64,000 nt of DNA, from assembly GCA_000507305.1 (NCBI GenBank), contig DF240149.1, positions 33,501 to 97,500 on the forward strand, in the 5' to 3' direction. Numbering within the stretch: the first letter of the stretch is position 1; every line of letters starts with the position of its first letter. The notes under the pieces are model-generated. The model saw nothing but the letters and a program-made list of their open reading frames with translations, was not told the origin of the DNA and did no database searches. Source of the stretch: Breviolum minutum Mf 1.05b.01. Lineage: Eukaryota; Sar; Dinophyceae; Suessiales; Symbiodiniaceae. Below are positions 49,301 to 57,905 of the stretch, piece after piece. The position numbers and the translations under genes were made by a program.

Positions 49301-51112
49301 GGATCTGGCCTCGAGGTCCAAGGATAGAGAAGATCCAAACAGATGTGTCATCAATGGTGCAGAGAGGTTACTTGTAACACCATTTCATGCTCCCCACAAA
49401 ATAATCCGTACACAGGAAGCAACCCTCAATGATTCAAACCAAACAATTACTGTAACAAGTCCTGAGATGAAAACAAAATTCATCCGACCGCATCCGACCA
49501 AGGAGTGTTTTCAGAAACATCACTGTCACTTGGCAAAGATTTGGTGAAACTGTGAAACCACATTTGTGTGATTGAGAAATGTCAGTATTTTAAACCATGC
49601 AACATCAACAACTTGTTTTCCTCAAAGTTTTGTTTCGGGATGTCTCGGGTACTTGGCCCAAGATGGATCCAAAAAGAAACTAGAAACACCTCAGGAAATT
49701 TTGAAGCTTCAGCAAAACAACATGTGAAAATTCAATGAGTGTTTCACGCGATGTCATGAACATGTAATAAAAACTTATGATTCATGTAATTTGAATGAAT
49801 ATTGGTCAATTCACCAAATTTAGAAAGAATTTTCCCTGAAGATATCCAGTAATCCTCAACTGTAGGAGTTGGTGGACTGTGTGCAATGTCAACGATGTCG
49901 CCTTCATGCGAAGCTCTTTTCATTGGGCTTGGGAACTGCGCCTTGAGTGCCAACAGTAACGGTGGTTGGGGCATGTTTTAAAGGGGCAGGTAGATTGATG
50001 ATGGTTGATGTCGTGAATAGGTTCTTCATGAAATATCATCATGTGAATGGACGTGGAAAGTTTCGGAAAGTGGCAGAGAGCTAGACCACATATCCAAGGT
50101 GCTAACGAAACAGTGCCTGGTTGACAAAAGGGACAGATTTTTTTCAAATGATTTGTGAGATGTTAAGAAAGAAGCTAAAGCTCCAGTTGCCAAGGATTTT
50201 TGAGCAATACAGCTAGGTGCATCTCAAAATTAGGTCCCCCAAATCCCCTGAAAACAATTGGGTATTGTAGGGCACCTGCTTCTAGTTTTTGAAATGGTTG
50301 TCACAGGTGTCTTTGAAACAGTAAAGAAGAGTCATCAGAATGTGGTTTCATCATTCATGTTTTTTTTCATGTAGTTTGGCATTCCGTTGAAACTTCGAAG
50401 ACAAACTAAGGCCTTAAAGATTCTGCTTTCTCCCGAAGATCTAATCAGCACAACTACCAGCCGTGATGACGTGGTTGCCTTGGTGAATGTTCTATGGAAG
50501 ATGTCGGATTCCTTAGAGGCGACGGTGGGCTCGGAAGATTTGGTAACCCCATGTGACCCTTTGTATCTACCATCATTTGTAGGGCGTGGAAGAGAAGCCA
50601 GTAGGATTTTAAGGACCCTTACTTTTGAGACGTAGGCATGGGGTCCGGGTTCATATTCATTGCATGTAGCATATTATCCCGACAGAATTTGAAGAAATCA
50701 TCTTTGTAGTTGAGGAATCAGGATGTTAATCTTTGACTAATATGTTTAGGGGTCTGATATCAGCTGGATTCTGTGTCGTGATAAATATTTAAATATTTGC
50801 CTTAGGTAGCAAAAGCACTGTCAGCAACATATATAAGATAATGCATCTGAGTCTAGGTGATTTGTGATCAGACTACTAGACATAAGAGCACACACTTTTT
50901 TATGATCCCCCAACACTTGGACTATAGAGGACGCCAAAGTTTCTTGAGTGATTCGCTGACCTGAACCAACCTCATTTTTGGATGGCTGCCAACCTTTGGT
51001 GCTCTCAATGCAGGACGTGAGATTGATGACAAAGCAGTTTTATGAGGAGCACAGCCCTCAACCAAAGGTTCCAGCATCCAAACCCTCAGGCGCATGGGAG
51101 TTGCAACGATAG
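40235..51112 (+). CDS. ERO1: ERO1-type endoplasmic reticulum thiol oxidase, about 20 exons
   Basis: Flavoprotein that re-oxidises protein disulfide isomerase in the ER lumen and passes the electrons through FAD to oxygen or another acceptor. Family segments appear in order: RLFRVNLRNPTCAYW, LIKNPERNTGYNGSHIWQ, AMYDENCFE, RVLYRLLSGWHASTSISIAK, GGWAPNL, DHPERAKNLHFSFVVLLRAV, AFDETRLFRSSSTEQRSQLK, HWNISRFL, DCVQCQRC and ALKILLSPEDL. The Arg, Thr and Tyr of NPERxTGY, the Ser and His of SGWHAS and the Arg of PERAKNL correspond to known FAD contacts; CVQCQRC holds the active-site CxxC. A signal peptide exon precedes it. Most junctions agree in phase; at least seven introns start GC and two GA. The shuttle-cysteine exons (42688-42814) are less conserved. 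It looks complete and functional. Confidence 0.94.
41662..42194 (+). CDS. ERO1: ERO1 exons leading to the first FAD-domain strand
   Basis: Exon ending at 41789 encodes VANLQQLHPI and joins, through a GC donor (GCACCT at 41790), exon 42133-42194 encoding LHDLVNTTFFRLFRVNLRNP, then T. This matches the ERO1 stretch before the CPFW motif. The frame is open back to 41662 (AG|GTG; VFEDLDVKTFESSVFKYMAY), or the exon may begin at 41758 after an AG. The usual upstream Cys-x-Cys was not located. Confidence 0.8.
42330..42377. repeat. (TTG)n microsatellite
   Basis: Slightly interrupted TTG repeat in an ERO1 intron. Confidence 0.85.
42688..42814 (+). CDS. ERO1: ERO1 exon with the shuttle-cysteine region
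   Basis: Two bases complete the Cys codon left by the previous exon (GC donor at 42195), giving NPTCAYWKSP, equivalent to CPFW in other ERO1 proteins. The exon then holds TCTGGASGC, the likely outer (shuttle) cysteine pair, spaced CX6C rather than the CX4C of human ERO1 alpha. It ends at GTGAAA (42815). Confidence 0.7.
43311..45547 (+). CDS. Linker exons, probably ERO1
   Basis: Four exon-like pieces lie between firm ERO1 exons: about 43311-43385 (PAFMSKGGFSAGGWVDGEVM, frame uncertain), about 44290-44353 (HGTASFLEFVIFNGQRYKAI), 44640-44711 (exactly 24 codons, EPGCSVEADGSSEQIDRKLT and VQEK, donor GTGGGG) and 45464-45547 (TILCLSVDGLPRTEDCEFEE and SLLDATWE). A further piece at 45105-45177 reads NSPHGSKSRFLYKLQPIERH. 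The ERO1 family has a poorly conserved loop here, so membership is inferred. Confidence 0.5.
45772..46752 (+). CDS. ERO1: ERO1 FAD-binding exons
   Basis: Exon from 45772 encodes EDLPTYWVDMCSGDHAKGMT and LE; exon 46094-46156 encodes DVNLIKNPERNTGYNGSHIW and Q; exon 46672-46752 encodes AMYDENCFE, GSSMPRGRFASDASMCY. The junction IWQ|AMYDENCF fits a GC donor in which CAGGCCATG is present at both ends of the intron. The NPER.TGY segment binds the FAD adenine. Confidence 0.9.
45891..46003. mobile_element. Inverted-repeat element family D, copy 1
   Basis: CATGGGTGTTTCCT at the left mirrors AGGAAACACCCATA at the right, with a G/A-rich centre containing a GGGGGTACCCCC palindrome. Lies in an ERO1 intron. 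Confidence 0.75.
46979..47676 (+). CDS. ERO1: ERO1 core helical exons
   Basis: Exon 46979-47057 encodes ERVLYRLLSGWHASTSISIA and KNYYAP; exon 47278-47330 encodes TKQKGGWAPNLVGASRQ; exon 47542-47676 is 45 codons beginning DRFMKDIGDHPERAKNLHFS and FVVLLRAVRKVEQ. Phases match at both junctions (donors GCACCC and GTACTA). These are the most conserved helices of the ERO1 fold. Confidence 0.95.
48208..49305 (+). CDS. ERO1: ERO1 exons before the active-site cysteines
   Basis: Exon 48208-48273 (APLLQSYAFHTGDDKEDMKT) joins 48658-48717 (MLMSRLLDSQLLSLCSPLFE) and 48951-about 49022 (AFDETRLFRSSSTEQRSQLK, RQFK), all in phase 0 with GC donors at 48274 and 48718. Around 49275-49301 comes HWNISRFL, the family NIS segment; its 5' splice site could not be fixed. 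Confidence 0.85.
49866..49937 (+). CDS. ERO1: ERO1 active-site CxxCxxC exon
   Basis: Exactly 24 codons after AG|G: ELVDCVQCQRCRLHAKLFSL then GLGT. The cysteines of CVQCQRC align with the triple-cysteine active site of ERO1 next to the FAD isoalloxazine. A GC donor (GCGCCT) joins it in phase to ALKILL. No open frame of normal length reveals this exon, so it is easily missed. Confidence 0.93.
50411..51112 (+). CDS. ERO1: ERO1 C-terminal exons
   Basis: Exon from 50411 encodes ALKILLSPEDLISTTTSRDD and VVALVNVLWKMSDSLEATVG, the conserved last helices. A GTAACC donor at 50543 is phase-compatible with exon 51014-51112, encoding RLMTKQFYEEHSPQPKVPAS, KPSGAWELQR and TAG. Alternatively the frame reads on to a TAG at 50633. 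Confidence 0.8.
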
Positions 51113-51359
51113 CAAGTGGGTTTTCACCAACTCGCCTGTGACAAGGATCCAAAATGGACCGAGTTTCCATTTATGCAAACATGATTTTCGAATGATCCCT
51201 TGTAGTGTCGAATACTTACCTCAATGTCAGTGTTTAGATTTCCTCATCAACAAAGATACATGATTGGAAGTGAGTCAGAATCAAGGCAGATTTTCACATT
51301 ACAAACTGGGAAGCTGCGTTTGACCGTACTGGTATTGAATATATTTTCTCTTATGCCAG

Positions 51360-51467
51360 GTGAGAGCGTGGTCGTTACTCAACCATTGGAAGGAAACAAC
51401 CAACCTATGCCTTTAAGTGTGAGGACTGGGATTGTCATGTCATGGTCACCTTTGCGTCAGAACTGGG
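51360..51467 (+). CDS. Unrecognised exon
   Basis: Frame after AG|G reading ESVVVTQPLEGNNQPMPLSV, RTGIVMSWSPLRQNW. It lies between ERO1 and the fumarate reductase and could belong to a small gene or to the 5' part of the fumarate reductase transcript. No family recognised. Confidence 0.4.
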
Positions 51468-51639
51468 TATATTTGGGTAAACTCAGAAAAACTCACAGAT
51501 GTTTCGTTCAACAAAAATAAAGCTAATTGACAAATTAAGTACTTTCCAACTTGGTGACATATTGTGAATGTGGCTAATGTCATTTAAAAGTCCATACATA
51601 AAAACAGGTGCCACAAGAACATTAAATCGATTCACTTTT

Positions 51640-52044
51640 ATAACCTCATGGCTCTTGGTGCCTGACTTTTTCCACCAAGCCCGCCAGGAGAGATCTCTTG
51701 GACTTGGCTATAGCCGCCGTACATCATAGCAGCAGCAAAGGGATGTTGCCTAGTGAAGCTGAGGTAGCTTGGGGACATAATTGAAGATTAGGGGGCGGCT
51801 TTGGTTTTTCTAGCTCGTTTGCGAAGACTGTAAATGTCGTCTTCAAGTTGAAATAGAGTTGTTGAATTGTTTGTTCTTTTTTCCAACCTGAGAATTCTCC
51901 CATATCCAGTTTGACATGTGTGTTTTTCAGGACCTGAAGAGTGAGAAAAAAACAAAAGTGGAATAAGGGACATGCAACTGAAAGTTTTCACTTCCAAGTC
52001 AGACATCTCATGAACGACCACTTTCTCAACCAAATTTGATCCTG
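51640..52044 (-). CDS. Small minus-strand gene candidate
   Basis: Read on the - strand, three coding-like pieces follow each other: about 52044-51995 (SNLVEKVVVHEMSDLE, donor GTGAAA), about 51915-51791 (RLEKRTNNSTTLFQLEDDIY, SLRKRARKTK) and about 51752-51644 (QHPFAAAMMYGGYSQVQEIS, PGGLGGKSQAPRAMRL, stop). Each follows an AG|G on the - strand. It would be the only - strand gene in the window. Splice phases between the pieces do not all agree. Confidence 0.4.
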
Positions 52045-52388
52045 CCTATTCCAGTCCCTTGCTGCCTTTGGATATCTTTGGATATTTCCATTAATTTCAG
52101 TGCTGTTTCCACCAAGACTTGAGAACTGTTCCTTTCCTTCAAGTGTTTTTACTGATTCTCACGCCATTGTGATCCTGTTGCTGTATTGAATACATGTTTC
52201 AATTTTGGCGGAGAGGTTCATACTGTCAGACCGCATACCCATTTTGGATCAATGTTTTCAAAATTCAGGACCAAACAAAAGATTGCCTTGACATGCAAAA
52301 AAACAACCTTGGTTTTATACATGACAGAAAAAATTCTTAAAGATTAATTCCACCTCTGCTATATTGAAGTATGTTCTAGTTGCTACAG

Positions 52389-52594
52389 GGTCAGATGCTG
52401 TGAAGACCTGCCAGGAGTCATTGCTACGTTTCCTCATGTCTGGTGCTAGTGAGGTGCTACCAGTGAGACGTTTGGGGTGTGTTTTTAACATAGATGCTCA
52501 CGTTGTGAAGGTGGATGTTGTTGGTGAACATGGAAGATTGAAGTTGATGCTTCATCCAAGAGATCAAATTTGTGTGGTTGAATCAAAGAAATGA
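52389..52594 (+). CDS. Unrecognised exon, 3' end of a frame
   Basis: Strongly protein-like frame after AG|G: AVKTCQESLLRFLMSGASEV, LPVRRLGCVFNIDAHVVKVD, VVGEHGRLKLMLHPRDQICV, ending VESKK and TGA. It may be the end of a small gene or an exon upstream of the fumarate reductase. Confidence 0.5.
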
Positions 52595-52735
52595 GAAGAA
52601 AGCTGGTTATCAAGGTGCAAACTAAACTCTGAAAGATATGTGGCTGGTGTTTTTTGTTGTGGCAATCTAATCATGGATGTTTTCTTCTCAAACTAGCATC
52701 AGAAATTGACGTGGTTTTTAGGTTGAATTCATTAC

Positions 52736-53154
52736 CGATTTCATGGCAGCATTTAAGCCCCTGCTTTCGGCCGCAGGAAGTGCTGTTGTTAGCACGACAC
52801 TATGCTGCAGAACGACCCGAGACCTTCTGTAGGTGCCGAAGGGAAAACACGTGGTAGCTACAAAAGAGAAAGTGGTAAAAGAAAAATTAGTGCTTGAATT
52901 GAAGGATCTACAAATGCATAATATTGTGGGTACTCATAGTTCAAGCTCTGTTTTTCCATGTCATGAATATCATTTGTCTCATCAGAGTACCAAGCCACAG
53001 ACCATAATGAAACTATTCCAGCCATCAATTTTCTTCACCTTTTAGTGCTGCTGACTGCTGGGCATCCTCCGAAAAGGCTTGCACTCTTCAGCACTGAAAC
53101 GCAGCCGGTCTCTGTTCCAACTCCAGTTCCAAAGGTTCAGGAGGCACAAAAGAG
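52736..53154 (+). CDS. Possible 5' exons of the fumarate reductase
   Basis: At 52736-52825 one frame reads MAAFKPLLSAAGSAVVSTTL (a possible targeting peptide), another EVLLLARHYAAERPETF. From 52833 (AG|G) a frame reads PKGKHVVATKEKVVKEKLVL and ELKDLQMHNIVG. Exon 53046-53154 reads LTAGHPPKRLALFSTETQPV, SVPTPVPKVQEAQK and ends at GTAGTT, like a linker before a folded domain. Connection to the FAD domain is inferred. Confidence 0.45.
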
Positions 53155-53380
53155 GTAGTTGGGGATTTTGTCTCGTTTTTGATGTTGTTGGCACACCAAA
53201 TCACAAGTAAATTCATCAGTTTTCATACGAGTTACTGTATCGTACTTGTATCAATCTCTTATTATCATTTATATAAACATCCTTCTGGATTTCTTTGAAC
53301 ACAAAAAAAAAAACGACTCTCCTTTCACTTCACAACGCTTCCGCCACCTCCGATGTCAAGCCGGCCACTATCGATGCAAG

Positions 53381-53496
53381 GCCTACGGAACGGCCCAGCG
53401 GCCGGCAGATGCCATTGTGATCGGTGGTGGGTTGGCCGGAATGAGCGCAAGCATGGCGTTGCTGGACCGCGGTGGCAGCGTGGTGATGGTTGAGAA
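53381..53496 (+). CDS. Fumarate reductase FAD-binding exon
   Basis: After AG|G the exon reads AYGTAQRPADAIVIGGGLAG, MSASMALLDRGGSVVMVEK. GGGLAG is the dinucleotide-binding loop and the final Glu binds the adenosine ribose. A GC donor (GCACCA at 53497) joins it in phase to QPYLGGNSG. Confidence 0.92.
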
Positions 53497-54746
53497 GCAC
53501 CACAGTGGCACAGTTGGGAAAGTTGGTGGATGGTATCAGGGTGGTGATGGTTCATGGTTTGTGTAAGGATATGATAGTGCTATATAGCACTAAAAAGGCT
53601 AAGATTCGTTGATTCTGCGCATTAAGGTATTATACAGTATACAGCATCTTCCAAATCTTCGGCCCCCATGTCCTCATGCGCCCGCCTTCGTCCGCGATGA
53701 TGATGCATGAGGGTCATCTTCATCGTAATTATCTTCTTTTGCTTTGTCGTCGTCATCATCATCATTATCAACAATCATCATTATCATCATATTCACCATC
53801 ATAAGTATTAATAATGATAGTCATGATCATAATAGTCCATCATCATAGTTCATCATCATAGTCAATCATGGTCAATCATAATTATATATATACGTATATA
53901 TTCCATGATCATTGTGTTCGTGGTGTCCATTCGTCTTGTTTCCGTCCTTCTGCTTTTTTGGTCTGTGCTTGGTCATTATTTGCTGTTTTGCTTTTATCAT
54001 CATTTATCAAATCACAACGTTTAAGTTTATCTAGTTTGTATCTCATTTAGAGTCAGAGTCTTCCAAGTTCTTGTGTCGATTATAGAAATCACAGGTGGGA
54101 ATCATAGGAATTGAAGGGTCACCTTATCTCAAAGCTCCATGTTTTCTTTTAAATCCAGGCAACCTTACCTTGGTGGCAATTCCGGAAAGGCATCGTCAGG
54201 CCACATGTCGGCACAGTCGGGAGGGTGGAGGTTGCATGGATTCACCTCCAAGAGTGACTACGCGATATGGAAGACGTTTGGAATACATCGTTCTTGTTTA
54301 GTTTTTACGCTCTGTGCCCTAGGCATTCTAAGGTTTTACTTTCTAGTTATTTAAGTCCCGAAAGGAGCAATTTACTTGTAATCTTTGTTTGACTCCATGT
54401 TTTTGGATTCCAGATTCCATCACACCCTCAACACCAAAAAGGTATCAATGCAGCATTGGAAACCTCCGTGGAATCATTGGTGGCAGATACCACCAAGAGT
54501 GCTGGCAAGTGGGTATCCTCAGTTGGCACTTGGGTGATATACCTTTTCGTGATCCGACTTGTGAACTGATGGCTTAGTAAAAGTTTCATTAGTTCCCAAC
54601 GTCTCAGGTGGTGAATGTTGGTTAAAGGAGTTTTCATTCATTGGCCCTTCCATCTAGTTGTTTGGTGTTTTTTGAGTTGGTTTTTGGGCGTTTTTGGGGG
54701 AGCAGGAGTAGTCGCACATTATGGGCTGGTTATGAATTAAGCCAGC

Positions 54747-54791
<45 letters not shown>

Positions 54792-57700
54792 GTGATGGTG
54801 ATGGTGATGGTGATGGTGATGGTGATGGTGATGGTTATTATTACTATTATTGTGATTATTATTGTTATGTATATAATGATCATGATTGATTCTGGAGCAG
54901 TCATCTCTTGGTTCCTTTTGGGTAAACCAAGGCTTCAGAGTATCCAGGGGGGGTGCGTTCTGAGGTTGGCGAGACCTGAGCTCATTCAACGTTTGGCAGA
55001 AGATTCTGCAGAGGCAGTATCCTGGCTCAGGTGCCACGGTTGGTGGGATAGGACTTGGGAGACTATTGGAAGTGGAAATTTATAGGAACTAAAGATATCT
55101 GAGACTGAAATGATCATCCTTTCTGCTCTGGTTATTTTTTCAGACCAACATAAGAGCTGACCAGTTTTATCCAGATGTCACAGAATGAAGCATGCAGAGC
55201 ATGATTCAGCATGATGCAGAAATATTGCTACAACCTGACATATATAATCATATTATATCATATTGATATCCCAATCTTTTCATATCAATACTGTCATATT
55301 ACGTAAAATATCGTATAATTTTATACGTATATAGTCTATAGTGATTCTATTTTTATTTTTCCGTTTCCAGATCTTTTCCTACATTGCAATCATTACTCCG
55401 TTCATCCCTCTGTCCAGGGATCGGACGAAGGTGGACCTCTCCTTACGATCGCAATTAGGAGGTCATACCGTCCAACGTACCTTGAGGCAACCGAAACGGG
55501 GCGGGTTCGGTTGATGCTGTTTATCCCCCCATCCCTTGATTTTTTGTGTTTGGGCTGTTTTTAAAGGTTTTTTTGTTGAGGGTGAAAGTACTATTTGTTG
55601 AAGAGATCATTTGAACATGTTTGGTTGATGTGGTTGAAGCTTGGGAAGACATTGCGGAGTCGACCTTCGGTGTTTTGTGTTCGGACAATATCCAGACGAT
55701 GAACAATGAGAAGAAGCACTGGCAAACATTTATCTTGCGAAGGGAATGTCATGCCTACTGCGCAGTTGACATAACCTTCATGTTCCTTCCTGCAGTGGTA
55801 ATTTTTGGTTCGAGGTCAACGCATATGATTATGTGAAACAAAAGGATAAACAAAAGGAAAGTATACACCAGGAAATTGAGTGGTATGAAGACACAGCAGA
55901 AGAAACTTGTTCTGACTACTCAAGCAGTTTTATCCGTGAGTATATGTGTAAAGGTCATACGGCCCAATCACAGGAATAGATATCAATACGATGCTGTATG
56001 ACAAACATATGTATCGCTTAAACACTTGGAAAAGTCCCCATATCGCATTGGATAGGAAGATCACTTGGTTTGTAGGAAATCATACGTTTTTTCTCCTTTT
56101 TGCAGTGTTAAAGGGAAGTTTTGTTTGATGGTTGGTTGGTAGGTTTGGTTTATTTTGCTTTCCATCTTCTATCAGGGGACTTGAGGCATAGTTCTTCGCT
56201 TGGGATTTATGAATTGACCGCATACATCGCATAGTCATCGCATTGATATTTTTTCAAACTAATTAATGTATCAATGCATTTTACCATATTTTACCTCGCA
56301 TAGGTTGAAACGATGACATGATACCTATTTATGGATAGTTAAAGATACTGTTTATTTATAATCAACTACAACTGTTTGAATGGAAACATGCCGGTTTATG
56401 GATGGATAAACAACCTGTTTATGGATGGACAAGCGTCCTTTTAAGGATGGACAAAATGATGATATGATGATAAAGATGATGGTGATGAAGATGATATTAA
56501 AAAATCATTCACGGTGAACAATTATGTAGTGCAGAATGGAGATAATGGATGATAAGATGATGGATGACATGAATTTAAGTTGAAATGGGGAGGTGATGAT
56601 GAAATATGACAGTGAAAAACGATGAAACATCGAGAAGGTGGATGGTGATATGATGGGTGAAAATGATAACCCCCCCCAAGATTGAAACTACTACTCTACA
56701 GTATACATCATCCTTTCTTAACGATGTACTGACATCGTTTAATATATCGCATGATATACCATACATGACTAGAACCAATCAATCAACAACCCTTTTTGAT
56801 GACAATTTTGTTTATCCAAATGCAAAAACGTTTTTTGTCCCATATGTGTAGTCAGATCATTGTAGACCTATTTTTCCACGTTAACCTATATCATATATTT
56901 TGTTCCACAAGTCTAGGTGTAAATTTTCTATCATATATAATACAAGTTTTGTTTTGCGAAATCTTTCGCACTTTTTCTTAGATTCAAAAAAAAATACCGT
57001 TTTGTTGTTCCACATTTTTACACCCCGGAAGATTAACATGGAACATAATCATGGAGGCCTGGAAGATCATTTTCCTTTCTAAATGGGTGATTTGTAGGTT
57101 CCATGTTAATCTTCCAGGGTGTACCCATGTTCCATGGCTTGAAACACGAATCGACGTTTCAGGCCATCCAATGCCTTTGTGGGTGCCGAACTCACCTTTG
57201 CAGCTGGTCAGGTGTGGTAACCTCACCTGGTCACAGCCATTCGAAACCCAGTGGGGGGTGGGAGGTATGGTGATTTGATCTGCAATGATATGGATGTTTC
57301 CAAAAAATAGGGGGAAAAATTGAAAACCCCCAAAATGGATGGTTTATAATGATGGAAAACGTACTACTAGAATGGATGATATGGGGGTACCAGCAATTTT
57401 TGGAAACATCCATATTAATTCATGAGTGATATATGTGTGAGAAATGTCATGACTTTGATATTATGTGGATTTGTGTGGATTTTTGCCATCGTTGGCTTTA
57501 ATACATGTGAATATAATGATGATAGGATATATAACATAGACAGAACATTTCTGTGATCAAAGTATTGTATCAAACATTCAACATCTTCAATCTCTGTATG
57601 AAATCCGAAGTGCCGTGTGTTGTTTACACAAAATACCAAATGGTGTTTCAAATGAACCCAATTAACCAGCATCAACCATTCACATAAATCTATAGGAAAA

Positions 57701-57830
57701 ATCATCTTCCACAAGTCCCATCTTAGCCATGGTCGGTGGTGCAACCTGCCAGGTCTTGACCAAAACAGCTGAACAGGGTGGCAACTTCCGGCTGTTGCTG
57801 AAATCCAAATGGACTGCATTGTCCAGGTGC

Positions 57831-57905
<75 letters not shown>

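Larger units (their letters stand above)
55505..57750. other. Long intron region of the fumarate reductase
   Basis: No certain exon. It contains ATGGAT-rich direct repeats (56330-56460) and the inverted-repeat elements at 57019 and 57289. A frame at 55621-55720 (DVVEAWEDIAESTFGVLCSD) is protein-like but does not match the family segment expected here. Confidence 0.45.

Noticed and set aside
49299..49547. Apparent ERO1 C-terminal extension without the CxxC motif
   Set aside because: The true active-site exon is at 49866-49937; the extension is intron read-through.
50375..50410. Upstream extension FGIPLKLRRQTK of the ERO1 exon at 50411
   Set aside because: The family sequence is GLGT|ALKILL, which is restored exactly by splicing from 49937 to 50411, so these residues are intronic.
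54654..55085. Poly-His, poly-Met and Gly/Asp-Gly repeat open frames
   Set aside because: Translations of the (ATG)n/(GGTGAT)n microsatellite; the real coding part is only exon 54965-55030.
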